The position numbers and the translations under genes were made by a program. The notes beneath the pieces were generated by a model. It saw only the letters and a program-made list of their open reading frames with translations, did not search any database and was not told the origin of the DNA. A DNA stretch of 64,000 bases from an uncultured Paracoccaceae bacterium (lineage in GTDB: Bacteria > Pseudomonadota > Alphaproteobacteria > Rhodobacterales > Rhodobacteraceae). The stretch lies in assembly GCA_947500825.1 (NCBI GenBank), contig CANMTR010000010.1:1-64000 (forward strand), written 5' to 3'. Positions 27,826 through 36,214 of this stretch are shown piece by piece (the first letter of the stretch is position 1; each line of letters opens with the position of its first letter).

Positions 27826-29948
27826 GCCGCCACCGTCCCCACCAGCGCCGGGCGCCCCTCGGTGCCCAGCTCCTCGAAGCTCAGGACCGGGTTCTGCAGC
27901 CCCTTGGCCGACAGGACGAGGCGCAGGAAGCGCCGCCGCCGGGCGGAGGTGATGAGCGCGGGGTAGCTGCCGCCCTCGGCCGCGTCGCCCAGGCTGCCGG
28001 CGGCGTTGTCGGCCAGGCGGTTGAAGTCCTCCGGCGGGAGCGCGACGGAGACTTCCCCCAGCTCGCCCGAGAGGTTGTGCTCGGTGAAGAGCCGCTCCCA
28101 GCCGGGGTCGAGCTGCACCAGCGGCACCGTGCCGTCGGGGCGCTTGAGCGCGGCGATGAGCTGGAAGCTCAGGCGCTGGCGCACGATCTCGCAGATCCCC
28201 TCGGGCGTGCCGGCCTGGCCGCGGGCGGCGGCCATCGTCTCGAGGATGAGGGGCAGGTTGCGGATCGAGACACGCTCCTCCAGCAGCAGGCGCAGGACGT
28301 TCAGCAGAAGGTCCATGGGCACCTTGTCGGGCACCAGCTCGTCGATCAGGCGGCGGTTGGCCGCGGCCCGGTCGGGGTCCGACAGGCGGGTGTACTCGTC
28401 GAGCAGGCGGCGCAGGGTCTTGAGCGTCATCAGGCGGTGGAAGTTGCGCTTGATGACCTCCAGCAGGTGGGTGGCCAGGACCTCGGCGGGCGTGACGGTG
28501 GTGGTGCCGGCGAGCGCCGCGCGATCCTGGTCGGCGGCGGCGATCCAGCGCGCCGGTGCCCCGTAGACGGGCTCGGCCACGTCGCGCCCCTCGGGCAGGT
28601 GGTCGGTGCCGTCATGGGCCAGCGCCAGCACGCGGTCGCCCATCAGGCGGTCGCGGACCTGCTCCACCCCCTGGATGCGGATCACGTAGGTGCCGTCGGG
28701 CAGGGCGGGGTCGTCGGTCAGCCGGATCTCGGGCAGGACGAGGCCGAAGACGCTGGCCACGTGGTTGCGCATGTTGCCGATGCGCGCGTCGAGGCCGGTC
28801 GCGGGGTCGAGCACGAGGTTCACCAGGTCGGAGGAGAACTCCACGTGGATGTCGTCGAGGTCGAGCACGTCGCCGATGGACTGGCGCGGCGCGGGCGCGT
28901 CCGACGGGGGTGCTGCGGCCTCCGCCTCCCGCGTGCGGGCGACCTGGCGGGCCTTCCAGGCGAGGGCCCCGAGGCCGGCGGCCCCGGCGATGAAGGGCAG
29001 GAACGGCAGGCCCGGCACCAGCGCGAAGAGCGCGAGGAGGACCGCGACGGTGGCCAGCGCCGCCGGGTAGCGCCCGAACTGGGTGAAGAGCGCGAGGTCG
29101 GTGGAGCCGGTCGCCCCGCCGCGGGCCAGCAGGAGCGCGGAGGCGATGGAGATGATGACGGCCGGGATCTGGGTGGTCAGGCCGTCGCCCACGGTCAGGA
29201 TCGCGTAGGTCTCCAGCGCGTCGCCCAGGGCCATGCCGTGAACGATGGTGCCCATGGCCAGGCCCATGACCAGGTTCAGGAGCGTGATCAGGAGGCCCGC
29301 GACCGCGTCTCCCTTGACGAATTTCGAAGCGCCGTCGAGCGAGCCGAAGAACGTCGTCTCGAGCTGGTCGTTCTCGCGCCGGGCCTTGGCCTGGGCGTGG
29401 TCGATGGCGCCGGCGCTCATGTCGGCGTCGATCGCGAGCTGCTTGCCGGGCATGGCGTCGAGGGCGAATCGCGCCCCCACCTCGGCCATCCGCCCCGCGC
29501 CCTTGGTGATGACCATGAAGTTGACGATCAGCAGCACGCCGAACACCACGAGGCCGAGGAACACGCTGCCGCCCATGACGAACATGGCGAAGCCCTCGAT
29601 CACGTTGCCGGCCGCGCCGGGCCCGGTATGGCCCTCGCCGATGATCAGCTTGGTGGAGCTGACATTGAGCGACAGGCGCAGCATCAGCGAGGCCAGCAGC
29701 ACCGTGGGGAAGGCCGAGAAGTCCAGCGGGCGCTCGATGAACAGCGTCGTTGTGAACATCAGGATCGCCAGCGCGAAGGAGGCGGCGAGCCCGATATCGA
29801 GCACCCAGGCCGGCACCGGCAGGATCATCATCACGATCACCGCCATGAGCGCGAGCGCCAGCAGGATCGTGGGCTGGAAGATCACGCGCAGGGGCATGGG
29901 GCCCCCGTCGCGCGGCGTGCATTGCGGCCTTCTGCCGCCGTCATCCAT
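27822..29948 (-). CDS. flhA: flagellar biosynthesis protein FlhA
   Basis: The major export-gate component, about 708 residues. Eight N-terminal transmembrane helices occupy roughly residues 20-345; within them lies the FHIPEP-family motif LRLSLNVSSTKLIIGEGHTG. The large C-terminal cytoplasmic domain, about 370-708, docks chaperone-substrate complexes. The ATG at 29948 gives a 17-residue leader; an ATG at 29897 (691 residues) is also possible and both have weak ribosome binding sites. The gene starts the flhA-fliR-flhB operon behind a CtrA-like element. Confidence 0.95.
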   Translation of the reverse strand: MDDGGRRPQCTPRDGGPMPLRVIFQPTILLALALMAVIVMMILPVPAWVLDIGLAASFALAILMFTTTLFIERPLDFSAFPTVLLASLMLRLSLNVSSTKLIIGEGHTGPGAAGNVIEGFAMFVMGGSVFLGLVVFGVLLIVNFMVITKGAGRMAEVGARFALDAMPGKQLAIDADMSAGAIDHAQAKARRENDQLETTFFGSLDGASKFVKGDAVAGLLITLLNLVMGLAMGTIVHGMALGDALETYAILTVGDGLTTQIPAVIISIASALLLARGGATGSTDLALFTQFGRYPAALATVAVLLALFALVPGLPFLPFIAGAAGLGALAWKARQVARTREAEAAAPPSDAPAPRQSIGDVLDLDDIHVEFSSDLVNLVLDPATGLDARIGNMRNHVASVFGLVLPEIRLTDDPALPDGTYVIRIQGVEQVRDRLMGDRVLALAHDGTDHLPEGRDVAEPVYGAPARWIAAADQDRAALAGTTTVTPAEVLATHLLEVIKRNFHRLMTLKTLRRLLDEYTRLSDPDRAAANRRLIDELVPDKVPMDLLLNVLRLLLEERVSIRNLPLILETMAAARGQAGTPEGICEIVRQRLSFQLIAALKRPDGTVPLVQLDPGWERLFTEHNLSGELGEVSVALPPEDFNRLADNAAGSLGDAAEGGSYPALITSARRRRFLRLVLSAKGLQNPVLSFEELGTEGRPALVGTVAA

Positions 29949-30007
29949 CCCATTTCCGGGATCTCCCTTTCGCGGGTCCGTCCGTCCCGATCCTTAGGGC
30001 GCGCCGC

Positions 30008-30022
30008 TTACCAAAGGATTGA
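30008..30022. promoter_or_regulatory. CtrA-like element upstream of flhA
   Basis: TTAC-N7-TTGA, two mismatches from TTAA-N7-TTAA, about 60 bp before the flhA start. On the minus strand it reads CAATCCTTT, the same nine bases as in the fliK/flgJ-like promoter. Confidence 0.45.
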
Positions 30023-30026
30023 CCAC

Positions 30027-31958
30027 CTACCGCTCGCCCAGGAGGGCGCGGTATTTCTCCCGCAGGGCGGCGCTGCGCTCGATGACATCCCGCGGCCCCG
30101 TGGTGGCCGGGACGGGGGGCTCGGGCTCCGGGGCGGGGGCCGAGCGTGCCCGGGCCTCGGCGCGGATTTCCTCGGCCTCGGGGCCTTCGATCCCGTCGAG
30201 CGCGGCGAGCGCCCGGTCAGGCTCGTCGCTGTCAAGCCAGAGCCGGGCGGCGAGGCGCCGCTCGCCCTCGCGGGCCTCGTCGCCCTGAGCCAGGTGGGCG
30301 CGGGCCAGGTCGGGGACGTGCAGCGCCGCGATCCGGCGCGCGATGGCCAGGCGCTGGGCCTCGCCGGGGGCGGGACGGTCCGCGAAGCGGCTGGCCTGCT
30401 GGAGGAACACCGAATCCTGCGGCAGCGCCGCCAGCGCGGCGTAGAGCTCGCCCTCCAGCGCGTCCGCGGCCTGCGAATCGAGGCGCGACAGGGCGTCGAT
30501 CCTGGCGGACGCGCTTTGCAGGCTGCGCCGGTCGATCTCGGCGCGCACGATCGAGGCCACCAGGGCGGTGCGCTCGCCGGGGGCGAGCTCGGGGGCCAGG
30601 GCGGCGGCGTGGTCGAGCACGTCGGCGGGCACCTCCTCGCCCCGGTCGCGCATGCCCTCGATCAGCGATCCCAGCGCGGCGGCGGCCTCGGGGGAGCGCT
30701 CGGACAGCTCGGCGCGCGCCTCGGCCTCGCTCGCCGGGGGCGTGTCGGGGGTGAAGCGGCGCAACTCGAGGTCGGCCGCGGTCAGCTCCGGATCGAGGCG
30801 CAGGAGCGCGTTCTCGACGATGCGGGCATCCTCGTCGCGGCCGAGACCGCGCAGGGCCGCGATGGCGCGGCGGCCGAACTGCACCCGCAGCGCGCCGTCG
30901 AAGCCCGCGAGCGCGCCGGGGATCGTGGCGATCCGCTCCGGCGCGACGGGCGGATCGGCGATGAGGGCGAAGAGCGACAGCAGCTCGGAGCACCCGGCCA
31001 CCGGGGCGAGGCCGGGCGCGGGGGCGGGCGCGTCCACCACCCCCGCGATCTCGTTCAGCAGGGAGATGTCGCCGCCCGCGTCGAGATGGGGGCGCAGGAG
31101 GGTGCCGGCCTCGGTGCCCAGGCCGCGGACCACCAGGCCCATCGCCTCGGCGCGGGCGACCTCGGCCGCGGGCTGGTCCAGATCGACCTCGCGCAGGGCG
31201 TCGCGCCAGGCCGCGCCGTCGCCGGACAGGCCCGCGGGGCAGGAGGCCGGGGGCGTCGCGGAGGCGCCGTCGCGGTCGCGGTCCACCTGCGTCTCCACGC
31301 GCATGTGGGACCCCGCGCCCGTGCCCGCGCCTGCGGGCCGGTCGGGGGCCGAGCCGGGCAGGGGGCGGCGCAGGTCCACCAGCCCCTGGTCGGCGGAGCG
31401 GGAAAGGCCGGCGAGGATGTCCTCCCGCAGGTCCCGCGCCCGGTCCGGGGCCTGCGGTTCGGGCGGCACCGGGGCGCGCTGCGGCGCGGTGCCGGGGCCG
31501 GGAAGGGGCGGACGGGCCATGACCTGCCGGATGAGCCGGGCGGAAGGTTGGCCGGAGGAGGCCGGCGGACCCCCCGAGGCCGCGAAGCTCGCATCCGCGC
31601 GGTCGTCGTCCGCCGCCATGACGTCGACGACGAGGCCGCCGCTCGCCAGCTCGAACGCGCGCGGGGCGCAGTCGCAGCCGACGCGGATGTCGATTTGCCC
31701 GGGCGCGGGCTGGGTGATGTCGGCGATCCGGTCCCGCCCGATCCGGTCGTGGACCTGCGACAGGTCGAAGCTCGCGGTGCCGGGCGTGGTCAGCCGCCAG
31801 ACGCCGGGGCCCGGCGTCAGCTCCCAGCCGGGGCGGTCGGCGAAGTCCACGACCATGCGGGTAAAGTCCCCGTGCTCGCCGGTCCGCACGGAAATGTCCT
31901 GCGCGGCGGCGGCGAGCGGCGCGGCGGACAGGAGCAGGGCTGCGAGCGTCCGTCTCAT
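30027..31958 (-). CDS. uncharacterised periplasmic protein of the motA operon, 643 aa
   Basis: I do not recognise a named family. A signal peptide (about residues 1-19, MRRTLAALLLSAAPLAAAA) predicts export. Residues 20-115 form a beta-rich domain, with GEHGDFTRMVVDFADRPGWE and DIRVGCDCAPRAFELASGG, reminiscent of AMIN-type envelope-binding modules. A Pro/Arg-rich linker follows, and from about residue 230 to the end the sequence is helical with TPR-like character (for example RLAARLWLDSDEPDRALAAL). Its ATG overlaps the motA stop, so it is translationally coupled to the stator gene. A role in stator anchoring or motor assembly is inference from position only. Confidence 0.7.
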   Translation of the reverse strand: MRRTLAALLLSAAPLAAAAQDISVRTGEHGDFTRMVVDFADRPGWELTPGPGVWRLTTPGTASFDLSQVHDRIGRDRIADITQPAPGQIDIRVGCDCAPRAFELASGGLVVDVMAADDDRADASFAASGGPPASSGQPSARLIRQVMARPPLPGPGTAPQRAPVPPEPQAPDRARDLREDILAGLSRSADQGLVDLRRPLPGSAPDRPAGAGTGAGSHMRVETQVDRDRDGASATPPASCPAGLSGDGAAWRDALREVDLDQPAAEVARAEAMGLVVRGLGTEAGTLLRPHLDAGGDISLLNEIAGVVDAPAPAPGLAPVAGCSELLSLFALIADPPVAPERIATIPGALAGFDGALRVQFGRRAIAALRGLGRDEDARIVENALLRLDPELTAADLELRRFTPDTPPASEAEARAELSERSPEAAAALGSLIEGMRDRGEEVPADVLDHAAALAPELAPGERTALVASIVRAEIDRRSLQSASARIDALSRLDSQAADALEGELYAALAALPQDSVFLQQASRFADRPAPGEAQRLAIARRIAALHVPDLARAHLAQGDEAREGERRLAARLWLDSDEPDRALAALDGIEGPEAEEIRAEARARSAPAPEPEPPVPATTGPRDVIERSAALREKYRALLGER

Positions 31959-32818
31959 GCCGCCTTGGTCTCCTTCAGGGCCGATTCGAGGTCGTCGAAG
32001 GCCGGGCGCACGTGGTGCGGGGCGTTCTGCCGGCCCACCTCAATGCACATGGCGGGGCTGTGGCGGTGCAGGTTTGCCACCAGCACCTCGCGGATGAGCT
32101 GGTAGAACTGGGCGTCCTCCTCGACGATGGACTTGATGCGCGCGGCGAAGGGGCCGACGAAGCCGTAGGCCAGGAACACGCCGAGGAAGGTCCCCACCAG
32201 CGCGCCGCCGATCATCTTGCCCAGCACCTCGGGCGGCTGGTCGATGGAGGCCATGGTCTTGATGATGCCGAGGACGGCGGCGACGATCCCGAGGGCGGGC
32301 AGGCCGTCGGCCAGGTTCTGGATCGCGTGGCTGGGGTGGAGCGCGTGGTGGAGATTGGCCTCCATGCGCTTTTCGAGCACCTCCTCGACCTGGTGGGGAT
32401 CGTCGTAGTTCATCGAGGCCGAGCGCAGGGTGTCGCAGATCAGCTCCACCGCCTCGCGGTCGGCCTGGATCTTGGGGTAGCGGCCGAAGACGGAGCTGTC
32501 GGCCGGCCCCTCGATATGGGTCTCCAGCGCCAGCGGGTCGCTCTTGGCCAGGCGGACCAGCTCGAACAGGAGGCACAGCAGGTCGCGGTAGTCGGGGGCC
32601 GTCCATTTCGACCCCTTGAAGACGCGGGCGATGTCCTTGAACGTGCGCTTGACGACCGCGCCGCTGTTGGACAGCAGGAACGCGCCCACACCGGCGCCCA
32701 TGATCATGGTCAGCTCGAAGGGCATCGCGTGCAGGATGATGCCCATCTTGCCGCCCGCGGCGAGGTAGCCGCCGAACACCATGACGATGACGATGACGAT
32801 TCCGGCGATCGCGATCAT
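31955..32818 (-). CDS. motA: flagellar motor stator protein MotA
   Basis: The proton-channel stator subunit, 287 residues. Four transmembrane helices: two near the N-terminus (about residues 2-22 and 31-50) and two after the cytoplasmic loop, with LPALGIVAAVLGIIKTMASI and GGALVGTFLGVFLAYGFVGP. The cytoplasmic region contains the charged residues that contact FliG. The partner gene motB is not in the window. Overlaps of 4 bp on both sides place it in an operon with fliL and three poorly known proteins. Confidence 0.95.
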   Translation of the reverse strand: MIAIAGIVIVIVMVFGGYLAAGGKMGIILHAMPFELTMIMGAGVGAFLLSNSGAVVKRTFKDIARVFKGSKWTAPDYRDLLCLLFELVRLAKSDPLALETHIEGPADSSVFGRYPKIQADREAVELICDTLRSASMNYDDPHQVEEVLEKRMEANLHHALHPSHAIQNLADGLPALGIVAAVLGIIKTMASIDQPPEVLGKMIGGALVGTFLGVFLAYGFVGPFAARIKSIVEEDAQFYQLIREVLVANLHRHSPAMCIEVGRQNAPHHVRPAFDDLESALKETKAA

Positions 32819-33411
32819 GGCTGGTCTCCGGCCGGGGCCTCGGTGAGGGCGATGGGGCGGCGGCCGGCGTTGCGGCCGGCCAGGACGACGCTGATCGCGT
32901 AGGCGGCATCGGGGGGGACGCGGGCGAGGATCGCCGCGGATGTCTCGGGCCGCAGGAGCGACAGGAAGCCGGCGGCGAACTCGGGCGGCATCTGCTCGAA
33001 GAGGGCGCCGGCCTCGGCGGGCTTCATGTTCTCGTAGACGGCGGCGAGGCGGGTGACGTCCTGTTCCGCCGCGTCGTCGGCCATCTTGACCATCTCGCGC
33101 AGGTCGGCCTCGGCCGCCTCGATCTCGTCGAGCTGCGCGCCGAGGACGGTCTCGCCCTCGGCGATCACCGCCGCGCGCTCGTCGAGCTCGGCGGCGCGGG
33201 CGTCGAGCGCGGCCTCGCGCTCCTTCAGGGCGGCGAGGACCTCGTCGAGCTCGCCGACGCCGCCGCCGGGGGTGTCGGCGGCATGGGCGCGGCTGGTCTC
33301 GAACAGCTCCGCGATCCCCTCGACGGCGCCGGCATCGCCGAGCCTCAGGAGGGCGGAGGACAGGACGAGCCCGGCGAGGACCGGCAGGGCCCTGGCGGCG
33401 TTGCGGTTCAT
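32815..33411 (-). CDS. MotE-like periplasmic protein (MgtE N-terminal-like domain)
   Basis: A 198-residue protein with an N-terminal signal or anchor (residues 7-28), a coiled coil at about 50-115 (LAALKEREAALDARAAELDE) and a C-terminal MgtE_N-type helical domain: VYENMKPAEAGALFEQMPPE and LRPETSAAILARVPPDAAY. In Sinorhizobium, MotE of this layout is a periplasmic chaperone for the motor protein MotC. Coupling to motA by a 4-bp overlap supports a motor role here. The symbol is withheld because similarity is at domain level only. Confidence 0.7.
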   Translation of the reverse strand: MNRNAARALPVLAGLVLSSALLRLGDAGAVEGIAELFETSRAHAADTPGGGVGELDEVLAALKEREAALDARAAELDERAAVIAEGETVLGAQLDEIEAAEADLREMVKMADDAAEQDVTRLAAVYENMKPAEAGALFEQMPPEFAAGFLSLLRPETSAAILARVPPDAAYAISVVLAGRNAGRRPIALTEAPAGDQP

Positions 33412-33941
33412 CGGACGACCTCCAGGGGGTTGCCCGCCAGGCGCGACGGCGCGCTGGGCGGGGTTAGCGGGGGGACGGCCACCGGCGCGGGTCGCACGGC
33501 GACGGGCGCGGGTGTGGGCGCGGCGACGGGCGCGGGTGTGAGCGTGGTGGGCCAGGGCGCGCGCGCCTTCGGGGTGTGAGCCGGCGCGGAAGCGGGTGCG
33601 GGTGCGGGTGCGGGTGCGGGCGCCGGGGCGGCGGCCGGTTCGGGCCGGGGCGCGACCGGCTCCAGGTCGTGGAGGGAGGCCATGTGCAGCTCCAGCCGGC
33701 GGGAGACGTCCTCGGCGCGGCCGGTCAGCTCGCGCAGGGTCTCGCCCGATCCGTCGGCGGCGCGGCGCGCCTGTTCGAGCGCCCGGGTCAGCTCGTCGAC
33801 CTGCGCCGACAGGACCGAGACGGCGCCGCCCACGCCGCGCTCCAGGTCGGTGAAGCGCGCCAGCCTGCGCGACAGGACGAAGCAGTAGATCGCGACGCCG
33901 AAGGCGCCGCCGGCGAGCAGGATGTCGGCGATGAGGTCCAT
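33408..33941 (-). CDS. membrane-anchored coiled-coil protein of the motor operon
   Basis: An unrecognised 177-residue protein. One transmembrane helix covers about residues 5-24, followed by a coiled coil (residues 30-95, including VLSAQVDELTRALEQARRAA) and a C-terminal tail of Ala-Pro repeats and Val/Pro-rich sequence. It could span from the inner membrane toward the envelope as a stalk-like factor. It overlaps the MotE-like gene by 4 bp and follows fliL by 13 bp. No known enzyme motif is present. Confidence 0.65.
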   Translation of the reverse strand: MDLIADILLAGGAFGVAIYCFVLSRRLARFTDLERGVGGAVSVLSAQVDELTRALEQARRAADGSGETLRELTGRAEDVSRRLELHMASLHDLEPVAPRPEPAAAPAPAPAPAPAPASAPAHTPKARAPWPTTLTPAPVAAPTPAPVAVRPAPVAVPPLTPPSAPSRLAGNPLEVVR

Positions 33942-33954
33942 GGTCCGGGGTCCT

Positions 33955-34491
33955 TCAGCTCAGCACAAATTCCATCACGAGCACGTCCGAGACGCGCCCG
34001 TGACCCACGACCAGCTCCACCCGCCGCAGCAACTGGGCGCGCAGGGCGCTCAGGGCGCCCTGCGCCTCCAGCTCGGCGGGATCGACCGCGCGCAGGTAGC
34101 CGTTCATCACGTCCACGACGCGGGGCATCAGCTCGGTGACCTCGGCGGCGGCGGCGGCCTCGACCTCCAGCTCGGCGCGGAAGCGCAGGTGGCGGCCCTG
34201 GGCGGGGCCCGCCAGCGACACGACCAGCGGATCGACGGGCAGGAAGGCGACATCCGCCGCCGTCTCCGCGCCCCGGCCCGAATCGGCGAACGGCGCCTCC
34301 GGCCCGGTCGCGGCCTCCGCCGCGGCGTCCTTCGCATGGGTGGCGGGGTCGGGCAGGATCAGGCCGGTGCGGACGGCGGCGAATCCCGCCCCCGCGCCCA
34401 GCACCATCGCCCCGACCCCGACCAGCAGGCCCGTCCGTGTCGTCCTGCGCGTCCTCGACGCGGCGTCCTTCTGTCCGTCGCTCTCGGCCAT
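33955..34491 (-). CDS. fliL: flagellar basal body-associated protein FliL (second copy)
   Basis: A 178-residue protein with a basic cytoplasmic N-terminus, one transmembrane helix (about residues 21-41) and the FliL periplasmic domain: FLPVDPLVVSLAGPAQGRHL, then the C-terminal LRAQLLRRVELVVGHGRVSD and VLVMEFVLS. FliL forms a ring or sleeve that supports stator function. It is the first gene of the minus-strand motor operon, divergent from fliF. It is a closer match to classical FliL than the product at 25130. Confidence 0.85.
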   Translation of the reverse strand: MAESDGQKDAASRTRRTTRTGLLVGVGAMVLGAGAGFAAVRTGLILPDPATHAKDAAAEAATGPEAPFADSGRGAETAADVAFLPVDPLVVSLAGPAQGRHLRFRAELEVEAAAAAEVTELMPRVVDVMNGYLRAVDPAELEAQGALSALRAQLLRRVELVVGHGRVSDVLVMEFVLS

Positions 34492-34557
34492 CCTGCCCTC
34501 GCCCGTGAAAGCACCGGAGAAAATTCCGGTGACGGGGCGGGGATAAACCGCAAGTTT

Positions 34558-34572
34558 CTAACCGATTGTTAA
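34558..34572. promoter_or_regulatory. CtrA-like element in the fliL / fliF divergent promoter
   Basis: CTAA-N7-TTAA, one mismatch from the CtrA consensus TTAA-N7-TTAA, 62 bp before the fliF start and 66 bp before the fliL start. It lies in a locally AT-rich stretch of an otherwise GC-rich intergenic region. Confidence 0.55.
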
Positions 34573-34633
34573 ACCGGCTCGGGGAATGTCGCCCTCGACC
34601 GGGGAGGACCCCCGGGGATGACAGGAGGTCGTC

Positions 34634-36214
34634 TTGAAGCAGCTTTCATCGGTCTGGAAAGGCCTCACCGTCCAGCGACGCGCGATCGTCGTCGCCGCGA
34701 CCGTGGCGATGTTCGCCGCGGTGCTGGGACTGGCGCGGATGGCCACCTCGACGGACCTGACCTTGCTGTATTCGGGGCTCGAGAACGGGGCGGCGGGCGA
34801 CGTGGTCGCCGCGCTGGAGGCCCGCGGCGTCGCCTACGAGGTGCGCGGCGGCGCGATCTTCGTGGACGAGGCGCGCCGCGACGAGCTGCGCATGACGCTG
34901 GCGAGCGAGGGCCTGCCCGAGGCCGGGACCGAAGGATACGAGATCCTCGACCGGATGACGGGCTTCGGCACCACGAGCCAGATGTTCGACGCCGCCTACT
35001 GGCGGGCTAAGGAGGGCGAGCTGGCGCGCACGATCGTCGCCTCGCCGACGGTCCGGGCGGCGCGCGTCCACATCGCCAATTCGGGCACGAAGCCGTTCCA
35101 GCGCGACCTGACGCCCTCGGCCTCTGTCACCGTCACGCCCGCCGCGGGGGGGCTCGACGCCCAGCAGGCCAAGGCGCTGCGCTACCTCGTGGCCTCGGCC
35201 GTGTCGGGGCTGAGACCGGACGCCGTGTCGGTGATCGACGCGACCGGCGGCGTGATCCTGTCGGCCACCGGGAACGCGCCGGCCTCGGCTGCCGGGGCCG
35301 ACCGGGCCGAGCGCCTCAAGCGCAATGTCGAGCGGCTCCTCGAGGCGCGGGTGGGCTACGGCAAGGCCGTGGTCGAGGTGAACGTGGACACGGTGACGGA
35401 ATCGGAGCAGATCCTCGAGCGCCGGGTGGACCCCGAGAGCCGCGTGGCGATCAGCCAGGACGTGAGCCAGACCGAGGAGACCTCCTCCGACCCGGCGGGC
35501 GGGGGCGTGACCGTGGCCTCCAACCTGCCCGACGGCGATGCCGCCGAGGAGGAGCAGGGCCAGTCGTCGCGCAACAGCAGCGAGAGCCGCGAGCGCACCA
35601 ACTTCGAGGTCTCGGAGACCGAGCGCCAGGTCACCCGCGTTCCCGGCGCGGTGGCACGGATCACCGCCGCCGTCATGATCGACGGTATCCGCGAGACCGG
35701 CCCCGAGGGCGAGGTGGAATGGGCCCCGCGCCCCGAGGCGGAGATGGAGGCGCTGCGCGAGCTGGTCGGGGCCGCCATCGGCTTCGACGAATCGCGGGGC
35801 GACACGCTGTCGATCCGCTCGATGCAGTTCGAGCCGCTGCCCGAGCAGGGCACCGCGCCCATCGCCGCCAGCCTGTTCGGCCCGGTGGACACGATGCGCC
35901 TGATCCAGCTCGCGATCCTGGCCCTGGTGGTGATCGTGCTCGCCCTGTTCGTGATCCGGCCGCTCTTCGCCCGGCGCGAGGAGCCGGCCGCCCCGGCCCT
36001 GGAGGGGCCGGAGGGCGACCTGCCCGCGAACCGCGCGCCCGCGCTTACCGGCGAGATCGACCCGGCGGCCGGGCCCCGCGAGCTGGCCACCTCGCTGGCC
36101 AGCCGGAACGAGGCCGACGGCGCCGTCCGGCGGCTGCGGCAGCTGATCGACGAACGCCAGGACGAATCGCTCAAGGTCCTGCGGTCCTGGATGGAAGACG
36201 AGGAGAAGGCATGA
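34634..36214 (+). CDS. fliF: flagellar MS-ring protein FliF
   Basis: The MS-ring subunit that nucleates the basal body, 526 residues. Two transmembrane helices (about 18-36 and 425-446) flank the periplasmic ring-building domains, which include LTLLYSGLENGAAGDVVAAL, EGYEILDRMTGFGTTSQM and RAARVHIANSGTKPF. The cytoplasmic C-terminus would bind FliG. Translation starts at TTG 34634, eight bases after a strong AGGAGG. fliH and fliN follow with short overlaps. Confidence 0.95.
   Translation: MKQLSSVWKGLTVQRRAIVVAATVAMFAAVLGLARMATSTDLTLLYSGLENGAAGDVVAALEARGVAYEVRGGAIFVDEARRDELRMTLASEGLPEAGTEGYEILDRMTGFGTTSQMFDAAYWRAKEGELARTIVASPTVRAARVHIANSGTKPFQRDLTPSASVTVTPAAGGLDAQQAKALRYLVASAVSGLRPDAVSVIDATGGVILSATGNAPASAAGADRAERLKRNVERLLEARVGYGKAVVEVNVDTVTESEQILERRVDPESRVAISQDVSQTEETSSDPAGGGVTVASNLPDGDAAEEEQGQSSRNSSESRERTNFEVSETERQVTRVPGAVARITAAVMIDGIRETGPEGEVEWAPRPEAEMEALRELVGAAIGFDESRGDTLSIRSMQFEPLPEQGTAPIAASLFGPVDTMRLIQLAILALVVIVLALFVIRPLFARREEPAAPALEGPEGDLPANRAPALTGEIDPAAGPRELATSLASRNEADGAVRRLRQLIDERQDESLKVLRSWMEDEEKA

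Noticed and set aside
30540-31600. Possible frameshift in the 643-residue protein because of Ala/Arg-rich composition
   Set aside because: One continuous frame from signal peptide to stop, with coupled ends. Composition remains that of a helical repeat protein.
28077-32105. A 1342-residue plus-strand open frame across flhA and the 643-residue gene
   Set aside because: It is antisense to flhA, motA and the exported protein, whose motifs and overlaps are clear. Composition is a codon-position shadow.
33540-33640. GTGCGGGTGCGGG-type low-complexity repeats as a mobile or variable-number repeat
   Set aside because: They encode the Ala-Pro tail of the protein at 33408-33941, a common way for such linkers to arise, with no further sign of an element.
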